64,000 nt of DNA from Halorussus vallis (GTDB taxonomy: Archaea; Halobacteriota; Halobacteria; Halobacteriales; Haladaptataceae), in contig NZ_CP100000.1 in the NCBI RefSeq assembly GCF_024138165.1, positions 1,302,001 through 1,366,000 of the forward strand, given 5' to 3'. The position numbers and the translations under genes were made by a program. A model generated the notes under the pieces. The model had not been told where the DNA came from and searched no databases. It saw only the letters and a program-made list of their open reading frames with translations. This document shows, piece by piece, positions 8,647 to 17,664 of this stretch. How positions within the stretch are numbered: position 1 is the stretch's first letter; each line of letters opens with the position of its first letter.

Positions 8647-9232
8647 GGCCCGTCTCCCACTCCTCCCGGGTGACGGTGTAGCGGCGCACGTCGACCGGAC
8701 CGTCCGGGTACACCTCGAAGTTCCGGAGCGTGCCCTCGCACCGACCGCCCGCGCGCTCGACATACTTCTCGATGGCCCGCCGGGACTTCTCGTTGCCGAC
8801 GGCGTGGGTGACCGAGACGACTTCGAGGTCGAGGCGGTCGAACGCCAGTTCCATCAGCGCCGCGGCGCGCTCGCCAGAGTAGCCCCGGCCCCAGAACGGT
8901 TTACGGAGCCAAGTGCCGAGGTCCGCGCTCCGGCGGTCCCACTCGAAGTGGAGACCGGCCGCGCCGGCGAACTCGCCCGCTTGCGGTTCGCCCTCCCTCG
9001 GGCGAATCGCGTAGGTCGCGTCCTCGTGGGCGTCCCACGACTCCTCGACCGTCCGCACGAAGTCGGCGGTCTCCTTCGGCGTCTCGTGGGGCTTCCACGT
9101 GAGATACTCGGTGAGTTCCTCGATGTCGGGGTTGTGGTGCGAGCAGTGTTCGTACAGCGCCAGCACGTCGACGTTCCGGGCCGAGAGCCGTTCGAGTTGC
9201 AGACGCTCGGTTTCGATTCGCTCCGGGAACAT
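8639..9232 (-). CDS. GNAT family N-acetyltransferase (RimJ/RimL-like)
   Basis: Transfers acetyl from acetyl-CoA to an amine, possibly a protein N-terminus, as in the RimJ/RimL group. Visible features in 197 residues: family start FPERIETERLQLERL, the beta-4 strand AGAAGLHFEWDRRSADLGTWL, the acetyl-CoA pyrophosphate loop FWGRGYSGERA, and the helix VGNEKSRRAIEKYVERAGG with the usual Asn-x-x-Ser-x-x-x-x-Glu-Lys pattern. It ends RRYTVTREEW, also typical. It is the first gene of a coupled set with the interrupted paralogue and the CPAC protein. The two GNATs are a tandem duplication; this one appears intact. Substrate unknown. Confidence 0.88.
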   Translation of the reverse strand: MFPERIETERLQLERLSARNVDVLALYEHCSHHNPDIEELTEYLTWKPHETPKETADFVRTVEESWDAHEDATYAIRPREGEPQAGEFAGAAGLHFEWDRRSADLGTWLRKPFWGRGYSGERAAALMELAFDRLDLEVVSVTHAVGNEKSRRAIEKYVERAGGRCEGTLRNFEVYPDGPVDVRRYTVTREEWETGRD

Positions 9233-9342
9233 GTCGCCGACGACGGAAGCGGGGGCGAAAAGCGTTGTCCGCTTGCGTCACCCGGTGGCAGGCGGTCGCG
9301 TCCGGAGAACCGCGAAACCCTCGAACCGTCGAAATCGTCGCG

Positions 9343-10059
9343 TCACAGGAGGCTCCCTATCGCGGGCCGGAGCGCCCACTGGACCTTCCGCCCGGCGCCT
9401 TTTAGGTAGTGTTTCGTGCTCCGGTAGAGGGGCTGGCGGCGGCCGTATATCTCGGCGTCGCCGTCCTCGATGGCGGCCACCACCCGGTCGCCGTCGAGGT
9501 CGGCCTTCGAGGAGACGCCGTCGACGGTGAGTTCGGTGTACGCCCGGCCGAGGAACCGCGCGGAGTGGGCGTCGCTGGCGGCGACGCCGGGGTAGTCGTT
9601 CCGCGCCGCGAACCGCCTGGCGCGGCGGTTCCGGTAGCCGGTGAACAGCCAGGAGTTGAACACCTCGATGGCGTCGCACACGCGTATCTTGTGCTTGCGA
9701 ACCCCGTGGCGCGTCCGCTGGAACGGGTGGGGGACGACGGCGGCGCCGCCCAGTTCGCGGATGCGCTCGACCGTCTCGACGAACGGGCGGTGGGGTTCGG
9801 GGCGTTCCTCGACGCCGATGGCGAGCAGGTGGCCCGCGGCGGTCGAAACCTCGACGCCGGGGATGCCGAGCAGGCCGTACTCGGAGGCGAGTTCGGCCGC
9901 CCGGAGCGACTCGTCTATCTCGTCGTGGTCGGTGACGACGATGCCGTCGAGGCCGACCTCGCTCGCCTGTTCGAGGAGGAGTTCGACCGGTTCGTGGCCG
10001 TCGTAGGAGCCTTCCGAGTGGACGTGGGGGTCGATGGTGACGGTGACCTCGCCGGCCAT
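9343..10059 (-). CDS. PHP domain phosphoesterase
   Basis: A 238-residue stand-alone PHP protein, a fold that hydrolyses phosphoesters with a trinuclear metal site. The metal ligands appear in order: DPHVHSEGSYDG (two His), VTDHDEI (Asp-His), GVEVS (Glu), VPHPF (His), and SDAH (Asp, His) near residue 178. The start at 10059 (MAGEVTVTID) is chosen because a TATA-like element lies about 27 nt upstream at ~10086; a longer frame upstream has no support. Candidate substrates by family analogy are 3',5'-nucleoside bisphosphates, but this is not determinable here. It is divergent from a small hypothetical gene. Confidence 0.85.
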   Translation of the reverse strand: MAGEVTVTIDPHVHSEGSYDGHEPVELLLEQASEVGLDGIVVTDHDEIDESLRAAELASEYGLLGIPGVEVSTAAGHLLAIGVEERPEPHRPFVETVERIRELGGAAVVPHPFQRTRHGVRKHKIRVCDAIEVFNSWLFTGYRNRRARRFAARNDYPGVAASDAHSARFLGRAYTELTVDGVSSKADLDGDRVVAAIEDGDAEIYGRRQPLYRSTKHYLKGAGRKVQWALRPAIGSLL

Positions 10060-10122
10060 GGATGTCCGAGGATAGGCCCACAATACCAAAAGTTCCGGCG
10101 GCCGAAACGGAGGACGACCGCG

Positions 10123-10536
10123 ATGGCCCGGAACGTCGCCCTGGAGGCCGAGGAGTGGTACGTGCTCTGCAACTGGCTTCGCGAGCGGGAGAACCGCCTG
10201 ATGTACGCGCTTCGGCCTCGGTCGGCCGAGTGGGAGTTCATCCACGGGACGCGCCGGCGCATTGAGGACTCGCTCGCCGACGCCGAGAAGACCGGCGCCG
10301 AAGGGACCGACGCCGCCGAGGAAACCGGCGGCGAACTCCGGACGGTTGCGCTCTCGGACGCGCAGTTCGCCGGACTGGTGTCGTACCTTCGGCGGCGGTC
10401 ACTGGTCCTCCGGTTCCTGCCGTGGCGCTACCGGGAGCGCCGGGACGTCGTCCACCTGCGGCGTCACCTGCTCGACGCGGCGGTTCGCGTCTCGGCCGAC
10501 GGTGCTCGGTCGGGCGCGCGAACCGACTCGGCCTGA
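10123..10536 (+). CDS. Conserved haloarchaeal hypothetical protein
   Basis: A 137-residue soluble protein, MARNVALEAEEWYVLC at the start, with a charged helical middle (ERENRLMYALRPRS, then WEFIHGTRRRIEDSLADAEK) and an Arg-rich amphipathic C-terminal half (SYLRRRSLVLRFLPWRYRERR). I do not recognise a named family. It lies between the divergent PHP gene and rfcL, 63 nt before the rfcL ATG. The ATG is picked because the upstream part of the frame is antisense to the PHP gene. Function unknown. Confidence 0.6.
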   Translation: MARNVALEAEEWYVLCNWLRERENRLMYALRPRSAEWEFIHGTRRRIEDSLADAEKTGAEGTDAAEETGGELRTVALSDAQFAGLVSYLRRRSLVLRFLPWRYRERRDVVHLRRHLLDAAVRVSADGARSGARTDSA

Positions 10537-10599
10537 AGTCCGTCGCCCGAGCGCGGTGCTCCGCAACCACTAAACGCCGCTCGCACCTACCTCCCTCCA

Positions 10600-12066
10600 A
10601 TGACCGACTGGACCGAGAAGTACCGGCCCTCCACCCTCTCGGAGGTCCGCGGGAACAACAAGGCCCGCGACAAACTGAAGGAGTGGGCCGAGACGTGGGA
10701 CGAGCACGGCGAGGCCGTCATCGTCCACGGGAGCCCCGGTGTGGGCAAGACCTCCGCGGCCCACGCGCTGGCCAACGACATGGGCTGGCCGACCATCGAA
10801 CTGAACGCCAGCGACCAGCGCACCGCCTCGGTGGTCGAGCGCACCGCGGGCGAGGCCGCAAAGAGCGGCACCCTCACCGGCGGCGGCGCGGGCCGACGAC
10901 TCGTCATCATGGACGAGGCCGACAACCTCCACGGCAACGTCGACCGGGGCGGGTCGCGGGCCATCACGGGCGTCGTCAAGGACGCCGGCCAGCCGATGGT
11001 GCTCATCGCCAACGAGTTCTACGACATGTCGAACACGCTCCGAAACGCCTGCGAAACCATCGAGTTCCGGGACGTCTCCGCCCGGTCCATCGTGCCCGCG
11101 CTCCGGCACATCTGCAACGAGGAGGGCATCGAGTACGAGAAGGCGGCGCTGAAGGCCGTCGCCGACAAGAACAGCGGCGACCTGCGGTCGGCGGTCAACG
11201 ACCTCCAAGCCATCGCCGAAACCAGCGAGCGACTCACCGAGGAAGACGTCGACGTCACCGGCGAGCGCGACAGCACCAGCGGCATCTTCGACTTCCTCGA
11301 CGCGCTGTTCAAGGAAGAGGACGCCCGGGGGGCGCTCCGGGAGTCCTACGACGTCGACGAGACGCCCGACGACCTGATCAACTGGGTCGAGGACAACGTC
11401 CCGAAGGACTACGAGGGCGCGGAACTCGCCGCGGCCTACGACTTCCTGGCGAACGGCGACAAGTGGCTCGGGCGGGTGCGGGCCTCCCAGAACTACTCGT
11501 ACTGGCGCTACGCGGGCGACAACATCGCTGCCGGCGTCGCCGCGGCCCGCGGGGGCGAGAAGGGCGGGTGGACCCGGTACGGCCCGCCGAGCTACTGGCG
11601 GAAACTCGGCAGTTCGAAGGGCAATCGCAACAAGCGCGACTACATCGCCCGGAAGATCGCCGAGCGAGACGGCGTGAGCATGTCGACCGCCCGTAGGGAG
11701 ATACTACCCTTCCTCGCGGCGATGACCCACCACTGCAAGAACCGCGAACTGACCGTGGCGATGGCCGCCACCTACGACCTCGAGGAGGAACACGTCTCGT
11801 TCGTCACCGGAAGCGGCAAGACCACCAACAAGGTCCAGAACGTCGTGGCCGACGCCGAGGAACTCAAGGAGAAAGAGGCGGTCGAACACTCGGGCGGCGC
11901 GTTCGACGGCGCGAAGGCTTCCGAACCGGGCGTCGATGAAAACGGGGAGGACGGGGAGGCCGCGGAGGCCGAAGCGTCGGCGGGGACCGACGAGGAGGAC
12001 GCGAGCGCCGGCGGAGACGACGACGGCGACGACGAGGCCCAATCGGGCCTCACCGACTTCGCCTGA
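10600..12066 (+). CDS. rfcL: Replication factor C large subunit
   Basis: Large subunit of the archaeal clamp loader, which with RfcS opens the PCNA ring and loads it onto primed DNA using ATP. The 488-residue protein starts WTEKYRPSTLSEVRGN (RFC box II), has Walker A GSPGVGKTS at residues 44-52, Walker B IMDEADN near 103-109, and sensor 1 around LIANEFYDMS. After the collar domain comes an acidic Ala/Glu/Asp-rich tail of ~70 residues ending QSGLTDFA, a recognisable PIP box for docking PCNA. A TATA-like ACTAAACG at ~10569-10576 gives 28 nt to the ATG, so the transcript is probably leaderless. A perfect GC palindrome follows the stop. Confidence 0.97.
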   Translation: MTDWTEKYRPSTLSEVRGNNKARDKLKEWAETWDEHGEAVIVHGSPGVGKTSAAHALANDMGWPTIELNASDQRTASVVERTAGEAAKSGTLTGGGAGRRLVIMDEADNLHGNVDRGGSRAITGVVKDAGQPMVLIANEFYDMSNTLRNACETIEFRDVSARSIVPALRHICNEEGIEYEKAALKAVADKNSGDLRSAVNDLQAIAETSERLTEEDVDVTGERDSTSGIFDFLDALFKEEDARGALRESYDVDETPDDLINWVEDNVPKDYEGAELAAAYDFLANGDKWLGRVRASQNYSYWRYAGDNIAAGVAAARGGEKGGWTRYGPPSYWRKLGSSKGNRNKRDYIARKIAERDGVSMSTARREILPFLAAMTHHCKNRELTVAMAATYDLEEEHVSFVTGSGKTTNKVQNVVADAEELKEKEAVEHSGGAFDGAKASEPGVDENGEDGEAAEAEASAGTDEEDASAGGDDDGDDEAQSGLTDFA

Positions 12067-12081
12067 CCGTCGCCGGTCGGT

Positions 12082-12119
12082 CGCGCGACCCCGCGGCGCG
12101 AGCGCCGCGGGGTCGCGCG
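12082..12119. terminator. Perfect 18-bp-arm inverted repeat between rfcL and convergent HalOD1 gene
   Basis: Arms 12082-12099 and 12102-12119 are exact reverse complements with a 2-nt spacer; all-GC-rich, no T-tract on either side. Position between two convergent stop codons suggests a bidirectional transcription end or a protein-bound/cruciform boundary element. Confidence 0.6.
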
Positions 12120-12132
12120 GCCGGAGCGGAGT

Positions 12133-12441
12133 TTACCGCGACGGCCAGACCAGTATCTCGCCGTCCGAGCGAACTCGCACGTCGTGGCCCTCGTACTCGA
12201 ACGTCACGCTCGTCTTCGAATCGCTCTCGCGCATCGAGACGACGTACTCGTGGAGCGCGTCGGGGTCCATGTACTCGTAGAGCGGTGCGAGTTCCGTCAT
12301 CGGCGCACCCGTCGCCCGCGAGACCGCACACGCGACCGCCGAATCGAGCGTGTCGGTGTCCGACCAGTCCGTGTGCACTCGCAGTGGTGTCTCGCGTTCG
12401 TACTCCGCCGTGCGTCTCGTGCGTCTTTCTACTTTTGACAT
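12133..12441 (-). CDS. HalOD1 single-domain protein
   Basis: HalOD1 is a haloarchaeal 'output' domain often linked to response-regulator receivers; here it stands alone in 102 residues. The family signature is present: RVHTDWSDTDTLDSAVACAVSRATG, then ELAPLYEYMDPDALHEYV, and the final strand VTFEYEGHDVRVRSDGEILVW. A polar N-terminal extension of ~20 residues (KVERRTRRTAEYERET) precedes the domain. It converges on rfcL across the palindrome. Two other stand-alone HalOD1 genes occur in this window (32195 and 62447). Biochemical role is not known to me. Confidence 0.8.
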   Translation of the reverse strand: MSKVERRTRRTAEYERETPLRVHTDWSDTDTLDSAVACAVSRATGAPMTELAPLYEYMDPDALHEYVVSMRESDSKTSVTFEYEGHDVRVRSDGEILVWPSR

Positions 12442-12705
12442 GCTATCTCGCCACTCGCGTCTTCTTCGGCGACGGCCATCAACCCCCCAAACGCTGAAAG
12501 CCGATTACCGGGCCTGCGTGCGGTTTGGGACCGAATTAACCCGAGTTCAGAATCGAACCGGTGGCGTAACGCGAGGTAAGCACCGCCGGGAGTCGAGTAG
12601 CGTCGGATTGACGCTCGGTAACGCGGCGTGGAACGTCGACAGGGACGATAGGACGACCCAAAACAGCGCAACCCCTTTTTCGGTCGGCGACGGATGGACG
12701 AACAG

Positions 12706-13713
12706 ATGGGGGTGCGACAGTCCGAGCGTGTCGCCATCGCCGTGGTCCTCTGTCTGACCGCGGCGTTCGGCACGGCCAGCGGTGCGACGGCGGGTCAGCC
12801 GACCGCTCAGGCTCAGGCCCAGGGTGTGACGCCAGACACCGTCGTCATGCAGGTCGAGGTCCACGAGAACGGGTCTGCGACCTGGGACATCGCCTACCGG
12901 ACGCGCCTCGACGACCCGGAGACGGCCGCCGCGTTCAGAGGGCTGAAAGCCGACATCGAGAACAACTCCTCGCAGCACACCAAGCAGTTCGTCCGCCGGA
13001 TGCGCGACACCATCGCCGGGGCCGAGCGCGCGACCGGCCGCGAGATGAACGGGACGAACTTCAGCGTCGACGCCGAGATTCGCGAGTTCCCCCAGCGGTA
13101 CGGCGTGGTCACCTACTCGTTCCGCTGGAAGGGGTTCGCCGCGGTCGACGGGAACGATATCCGGGTCGGCGACGCGCTCTCGGGGCTGATCCTGAACGAG
13201 AAGACCCGACTGCTCATCTCGTGGCCCGAGAGGTACGAGGCGACCACGATTCGACCCTCGCCCGACGAGAAGCGCGAAACCGCCGCGGTGTGGACCGGGC
13301 CGACCGAGTTCGCCGGCGACGAACCGCGACTCGTGCTCGACGGGCCGGGAATCGGCCCGTTCGACCTCCCGATGTGGGCCGTCGCCGCGGTCGTTGGCGT
13401 CACCACCGCGGCGCTGGCCGGCGTCGGCGGTCTGTGGCTGTACCGCCGCCGGGACGCCGACGCTCCCGTGCACGACGAACCCGACGACCCCGACCTCCCC
13501 GAGGAACTGCTGAGCAACGAGGAGCGCGTGCTCCGACTCCTCGAACGCCGGGGCGGCCGGGTCAAGCAGAAGGCGGTCGTGAACGAACTCGGCTGGACGG
13601 AGGCGAAGACCAGCCAGGTCGTCGGCCAACTCCGCGAACAGGGCGAGATAGAGAGCTTCCGTCTCGGCCGGGAGAACGTCCTCGCGCTGGCGCAGGAGGA
13701 GCATAATGCCTGA
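12706..13713 (+). CDS. Membrane-anchored winged-helix regulator (DUF7345/DUF7343-like)
   Basis: A signal-transducing transcription factor: N-terminal signal segment (IAVVLCLTAAFGTASGAT), an extracellular domain of ~200 residues (VVMQVEVHENGSATWDIAYR...), one transmembrane helix near residue ~220 (MWAVAAVVGVTTAALAGVGGLWLY), then a cytoplasmic winged helix (LLSNEERVLRLLERRGGRVKQKAVVNELGWTEAKTSQVVGQLRE). The layout suggests that an external signal alters DNA binding inside. The start at 12706 is preferred to the in-frame ATG 12 nt upstream because the TATA-like CCCCTTTTT at ~12672-12680 then lies ~29 nt before it. Its stop overlaps the upstream end of the next open frame, so the two genes are probably functionally paired. 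Confidence 0.75.
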   Translation: MGVRQSERVAIAVVLCLTAAFGTASGATAGQPTAQAQAQGVTPDTVVMQVEVHENGSATWDIAYRTRLDDPETAAAFRGLKADIENNSSQHTKQFVRRMRDTIAGAERATGREMNGTNFSVDAEIREFPQRYGVVTYSFRWKGFAAVDGNDIRVGDALSGLILNEKTRLLISWPERYEATTIRPSPDEKRETAAVWTGPTEFAGDEPRLVLDGPGIGPFDLPMWAVAAVVGVTTAALAGVGGLWLYRRRDADAPVHDEPDDPDLPEELLSNEERVLRLLERRGGRVKQKAVVNELGWTEAKTSQVVGQLREQGEIESFRLGRENVLALAQEEHNA

Positions 13714-13786
13714 ATCGGCGTTAAATCGGATTAATCCGGATACAGTAACGGCGGCTTATTCCCGTTCGAGCGCGTCGAAACGGGTG

Positions 13787-14620
13787 ATGAAAGCCGCTGC
13801 CCTCACCCTCCTCGGGGCCGTCGCGGTCGCCCTCGTCGTCTTCTCCGCCCCCGTCGCGGCAGACGCGGGGGGACCGCCGCTGGTTCCGAGTCAGAACGCG
13901 ACCGTGAACGAAACGCCGGACGAGGACCCGTCCGTCGACGAGACGGTCGGCGAGCGACCGTCAACTCCGGAGACGCCGCCGACCGAACGCCGCGCCCCCA
14001 CCGAGAGCACCCCGTCCGACGACGCGCCGTCCGACGGCGACGACTCCAACGACGCCGGCGAACCGGACGCGATTCAGGACGGGACGACCACCGCGACGTC
14101 CAACGGCGAGTCGGACGTCGCCCCGGGCCAACAGCTCGCGGGAGCGGTCGGTGCACAGGGGGCCGCCGTCCAGGGCGAACTCTGGAACCGGACGCTCTCG
14201 GAGCGACTGGCGAGCGCCTCCACGCCCGACGAGCGCGCGCAGGTGCTGGCCGACGAGGTCGAAACCATCCGCGAGTACGTCGACGCGCTCGAATCCGTCC
14301 GCGAGAACCTGACCTCGGCGTGGGAGCGTGACCGGATTTCGGAGGGGGAGTTCAGGGCGTCGCTGTCGACGTTCGTCGTCCGCGCCCGCACGGTCGAGCG
14401 GCGGGCCAACCGGACCGCCGCGGCGGTCGCCGAACTCCCCCGCGACGTCCGTAGCGAGTACGGCCTGAGCGTGGCCGAGGTCCGGAACCTCTCGGTGCGC
14501 GCTCACCAACTGTACCAGTTCGAGGACGAGACGGCCCAGCAGGTGGTCGAGGAGACGCTTCGCAACCGGAGTCGGCTGGCCGAAGCCGCGCCGGGGTCCG
14601 AACGGAACGCCGGGCCGTAG
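13787..14620 (+). CDS. Secreted haloarchaeal protein (DUF7096-like)
   Basis: A 277-residue exported protein: signal peptide AAALTLLGAVAVALVVFSAPVAA, a Thr/Pro/Asp/Glu-rich disordered stretch of ~90 residues with several N-x-S/T sequons, then a helical C-terminal half (LADEVETIREYVDALESVRENLTSAWERDRI) likely to form a coiled coil. I associate this with DUF7096 proteins that sit beside the membrane-bound winged-helix regulator, from memory. The start at 13787 gives a clean signal peptide; an in-frame ATG at 13706 overlapping the previous gene would add 27 residues. It may be the external sensor or ligand partner of that regulator (inference). Confidence 0.65.
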   Translation: MKAAALTLLGAVAVALVVFSAPVAADAGGPPLVPSQNATVNETPDEDPSVDETVGERPSTPETPPTERRAPTESTPSDDAPSDGDDSNDAGEPDAIQDGTTTATSNGESDVAPGQQLAGAVGAQGAAVQGELWNRTLSERLASASTPDERAQVLADEVETIREYVDALESVRENLTSAWERDRISEGEFRASLSTFVVRARTVERRANRTAAAVAELPRDVRSEYGLSVAEVRNLSVRAHQLYQFEDETAQQVVEETLRNRSRLAEAAPGSERNAGP

Positions 14621-14698
14621 TCGAAGGACCGTCGCCGCGCCGAACTGCCGTCGAACCGCGCAGGCGGGTCGCCGCCCACGCGGTCGAGTCACCGCCTT

Positions 14699-14739
14699 CG
14701 CGGCCGGGTCGCCGTCCGTCGGACGGCGACCCGGCCGCG
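14699..14739. terminator. Perfect 20-bp-arm inverted repeat between convergent genes
   Basis: Arms 14699-14718 and 14720-14739 are exact reverse complements around a single T, followed by a short T-rich run (GTTCGTTTTCG). It lies between the DUF7096-like gene and the convergent antiporter gene, consistent with a shared transcription end. Confidence 0.6.
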
Positions 14740-14816
14740 TTCGTTTTCGAGTCCGGACGACCGTCTAGGTGGACTTCTGCGAGACGCGAAATCGGGTACT
14801 CATCGGCGGGCCGCGC

Positions 14817-16502
14817 TCAGTACGGGATGACTTCGAACCCCTGCGGGAGGACGAAGCCCAGCAGGAGGAACAGCGCGCCCGCGATGGTCGCCGACGCCAC
14901 CGCGTAGGGAATCTGGGTCCTGACGTGGACCATGTGGTCGCTCCCGCTGGTCGAGGACGCCAGCACGGTCGTGTCGGAGATGGGCGAGGAGTGGTCGCCG
15001 AAGATGCCGCCGCTGAACACCGCGCCGAGCACCAGCGGGAGGTTCGCGCCGGTCGTGAACGCCACCGGGATGGCGATAGGGAACATGATGCCGTAGGTCG
15101 ACCACGAACTCCCGTCGGCGAAGCTGATGGCCGCCGTCGCGAGGAAGACGATGAGCGGGACGACCTCGGGCGGGACGCCCGAGAACCAGTCGGTGACGAA
15201 GCTCGAGATGCCGAGCGTGGTGACGCTGTTCTGTATCGAGGAGGCGAGCGTGAGGATGAGCGCCGCCAGGAAGATACCCTTGAATCCTCGAAGCATCGCG
15301 CTGGTCGCGTCGTCGTTGCTCGGGATGTCGCCCCGGAGTCGATAGAGGACGAACGCGACGACCAGCGCGGTGGTCGCGGCCAGGCCGAGTTTCACGCCGC
15401 CGATGTTGAACGCCCACGCGCCCTCGGGCGGCACCATCAGGCTGTAGCCGCCGAGCGAGAACAGGACGTTCTCTGGCGCGCCGGGGATGTGGACCACCGG
15501 GCTTCCGCGCCAGAACATCGCGCCGAGGCCGACGACCACCATCGCGGCGATGGGAACCGCGAAGTTGCGCCAGTCGGGGTCGGCGGTTTCGGCCATCTCG
15601 TACTCGTCCATCTCCTCGGAGATCATCGGGTCGTCGTCCGGGCCGACCACGCCGCCGCCGTTTCTGGCGCGGTGCTCCTCCTCGCCCATGCCGAGGACGT
15701 TCGGGACCACCTGCCAGGCCACGCCTGCGGCGATGACCAGCGCGGCCCACGAGTAGAAGCCGAAGAAGAGGCTGTTGAAGAAGAGCGGCCATATCTCGGA
15801 GGTGACCGCCTGCGGGCCGTTGTTCGACGCCTGGACGAACCCGCTCAGCCCGCTGGGTAGCACGCCCTGGCTCCGGGCGGATTCGAGGCCCGCGCCGATG
15901 AAGCCGATGAGCGCCGCGCCCCACGTCGAGTAGAACGCCAGACGGGACGCCGGACTCCCCGCGCTGTCGACGTAGTAGGCCAGTTTGGCCCGCGAAACCT
16001 GGTAGCGGTCGGTCAGCGGGCGCATCATCGACCCGACCACCAAACAGTTGAAGTAGTCGTCGATGTGGACGGCGACGCCGGCGAGGAAGGCGGCCTTCTC
16101 GGCGTCGGCCGGGGAGTCGGCCCAGTTCGCCAGCGCTTCGAGCACGCCCTGGATCGCGCCCGCCCGGATCATCAGTCCGATGGTGCCGCCGATGGCGAAG
16201 ATGGCCAGCAGGACGTTCTCGACGTACCACGCGTCGTTGAACAGCGGCGCGGTGGCGACGAGAGTGGGTATCAGTTTCAGTCCAAACAGCGCGCCGACGA
16301 CCGGCGCGAGCGGCGTCCCGACGATGTCGGGCGGGACGCCCACCGCGCTGGCGGCGGGCCGGAGCGCGCCGTACACCGGACCAGTGCTCGCGATGCCGAC
16401 GAACAGGCCGATGATGGCGTCGCGGGTGATCCACGCCAGCGAGATGGCCAGAAGCGCGGGCACGATCGACCAGACGCCCGCGTCGATGGTTTCGAGAGCC
16501 AT
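14817..16502 (-). CDS. NhaC family Na+/H+ antiporter
   Basis: An inner-membrane exchanger of the NhaC/ion-transporter superfamily, expected to expel Na+ or exchange an organic substrate using the ion gradient. The 561-residue protein has about 12-13 hydrophobic spans. Family landmarks: AVHIDDYFNCLVVGSMMRPLTD in the first half, SISFADGSSWSTYGIMFPIAIP-like stretch (ISFADGSSWSTYGIM), and GAVFSGGIFGDHSSPISDTTVLASTS-like stretch (FGDHSSPISDTTVLASS). A polar cytoplasmic loop (EEEHRARNGGG...DEYEMAE) splits the halves. The start at 16502 (MALETIDAGVW) follows an AT-rich promoter region. NhaC-like proteins also include malate/lactate exchangers, so the ion or substrate is not certain. Confidence 0.9.
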   Translation of the reverse strand: MALETIDAGVWSIVPALLAISLAWITRDAIIGLFVGIASTGPVYGALRPAASAVGVPPDIVGTPLAPVVGALFGLKLIPTLVATAPLFNDAWYVENVLLAIFAIGGTIGLMIRAGAIQGVLEALANWADSPADAEKAAFLAGVAVHIDDYFNCLVVGSMMRPLTDRYQVSRAKLAYYVDSAGSPASRLAFYSTWGAALIGFIGAGLESARSQGVLPSGLSGFVQASNNGPQAVTSEIWPLFFNSLFFGFYSWAALVIAAGVAWQVVPNVLGMGEEEHRARNGGGVVGPDDDPMISEEMDEYEMAETADPDWRNFAVPIAAMVVVGLGAMFWRGSPVVHIPGAPENVLFSLGGYSLMVPPEGAWAFNIGGVKLGLAATTALVVAFVLYRLRGDIPSNDDATSAMLRGFKGIFLAALILTLASSIQNSVTTLGISSFVTDWFSGVPPEVVPLIVFLATAAISFADGSSWSTYGIMFPIAIPVAFTTGANLPLVLGAVFSGGIFGDHSSPISDTTVLASSTSGSDHMVHVRTQIPYAVASATIAGALFLLLGFVLPQGFEVIPY

Positions 16503-16647
16503 TTACCGCGAGTATGGTAGTTTCTACCAGATAGAGGTTTCGACCGATAAAAAGGCCAAACGGCGAGAAAGTGTGCGATTCTAAGGTTTCGGTGTCGATT
16601 TCGAAACGGGTCGAGCGGTCCACGGCCCTCGCCGAGAGACGACGAAA

Positions 16648-16683
16648 CGCGACGGCCGGGCGACGCGTCGCCCGGCCGTCGCG
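16648..16683. terminator. 36-bp perfect palindrome abutting the permease stop codon
   Basis: The 36 bp are exactly self-complementary with no spacer, and end one base before the stop codon (16684-16686) of the amino-acid permease on the minus strand. It probably marks the 3' end of the four-gene ABC operon; there is no T-tract. Confidence 0.6.
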
Positions 16684-17664
16684 CTATCCTTCCCGGCCCG
16701 CGACGTTGCCGACGCCGGGGATGGCCACTCGCCGCTCGACGGTCCCCATCAGCTTCGACGCCGTGAGGACGAGTCCGAGGTACAGCAGCGCGGCGAACGC
16801 GTAAATCGCGGTGAACTCCAGGGTCTCGGAGGCGATGGCGTCGGCCCGCTCGAACAGTTCGGGGACGGTGATGAACGCCGCCAGCGAGGAGTACTTGATG
16901 AGGTAGACCAGTTCGTTCGACCAGCCCGGTATCGCGTAGCGGAGTCCCTGCGGGAGGACGACGTAGCGAATCCCCGATAGCTTCGACATGCCGATGGCGC
17001 GGGCCGCGGTCAACTGTCCGGAGTCGACGCTTTCGACGGCGGCCCGGATGTACTCCGACTGGTAGGCCGAGCCGTTGATGGTGAAGCCGATGATGGCGAC
17101 CCAGACGGCCTGGTTCGGGACGAACCCGACGCCGACCAGCGGCAGTTCGCGAATCCAGGCCGACAGCCCCATGCCGTAGTAGAGCACGAACAGTTGGGCG
17201 AGCAGCGGCGTCCCGCGGATGAGTTCGGTGTACGCGAGCGAGAGCCACGCCGTCTTCTCGCCGTACACTCGCATGACCGCGAGCGGAACGGCGAGGACGA
17301 ACCCGAGCGCGATGCTGGTCACCGTCAACACCAGCGTCAGCCACGCGCCCTTCGCCAGCGCGGGCAACGCCGACGCGCCGGTCGCGAGGAACGAGAACAG
17401 CCCCGCGACCTGCGCGACCGGCCAGCCGAGGACGCCGAGCGCGTCGGCGGTCGCCGACAGTGAGTCGGCGATTCCGGCGAACGTCGCGGCCGGAACCAGC
17501 GGTTGGCCCGGCGGAACGACGGCCCCGGCGAGCAGCCAATCGTTGACCCACCGGAAGACGAGCCACCCCCAGAACAGCGCGGCGGCCGCGACGCCGAGCC
17601 ACTGGCGGAGTCCGAAGGAGCGCCACCGCGGGCGGGCCGTCGCACGGCGAGTTGCGTCACTCAT
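16684..17664 (-). CDS. Polar amino-acid ABC transporter permease (operon 1, second permease)
   Basis: Membrane subunit of a His/Glu-type importer. The 326-residue protein has a basic N-terminus, a first span (WLGVAAAALFWGWLVFRWV), then the permease core starting GAWLTLVLTVTSIALGFVLAVPLAVMR, the PYQ-type motif ELIRGTPLLAQLFVLYYG, NGSAYQSEYIRAAVESVDSGQLTAARAIGMS and the EAA loop LSGIRYVVLPQGLRYAIPGWSNE. It is the last gene of an SBP-permease-ATPase-permease operon and overlaps the ATPase stop by 8 nt. With the other permease of the operon it likely forms a heterodimer around one ATPase homodimer. Substrate: polar amino acid by family, not determined. Confidence 0.92.
   Translation of the reverse strand: MSDATRRATARPRWRSFGLRQWLGVAAAALFWGWLVFRWVNDWLLAGAVVPPGQPLVPAATFAGIADSLSATADALGVLGWPVAQVAGLFSFLATGASALPALAKGAWLTLVLTVTSIALGFVLAVPLAVMRVYGEKTAWLSLAYTELIRGTPLLAQLFVLYYGMGLSAWIRELPLVGVGFVPNQAVWVAIIGFTINGSAYQSEYIRAAVESVDSGQLTAARAIGMSKLSGIRYVVLPQGLRYAIPGWSNELVYLIKYSSLAAFITVPELFERADAIASETLEFTAIYAFAALLYLGLVLTASKLMGTVERRVAIPGVGNVAGREG

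Noticed and set aside
13706-13786. Upstream start for the DUF7096-like protein
   Set aside because: It would place 27 extra residues before a well-formed signal peptide; kept as an alternative only.
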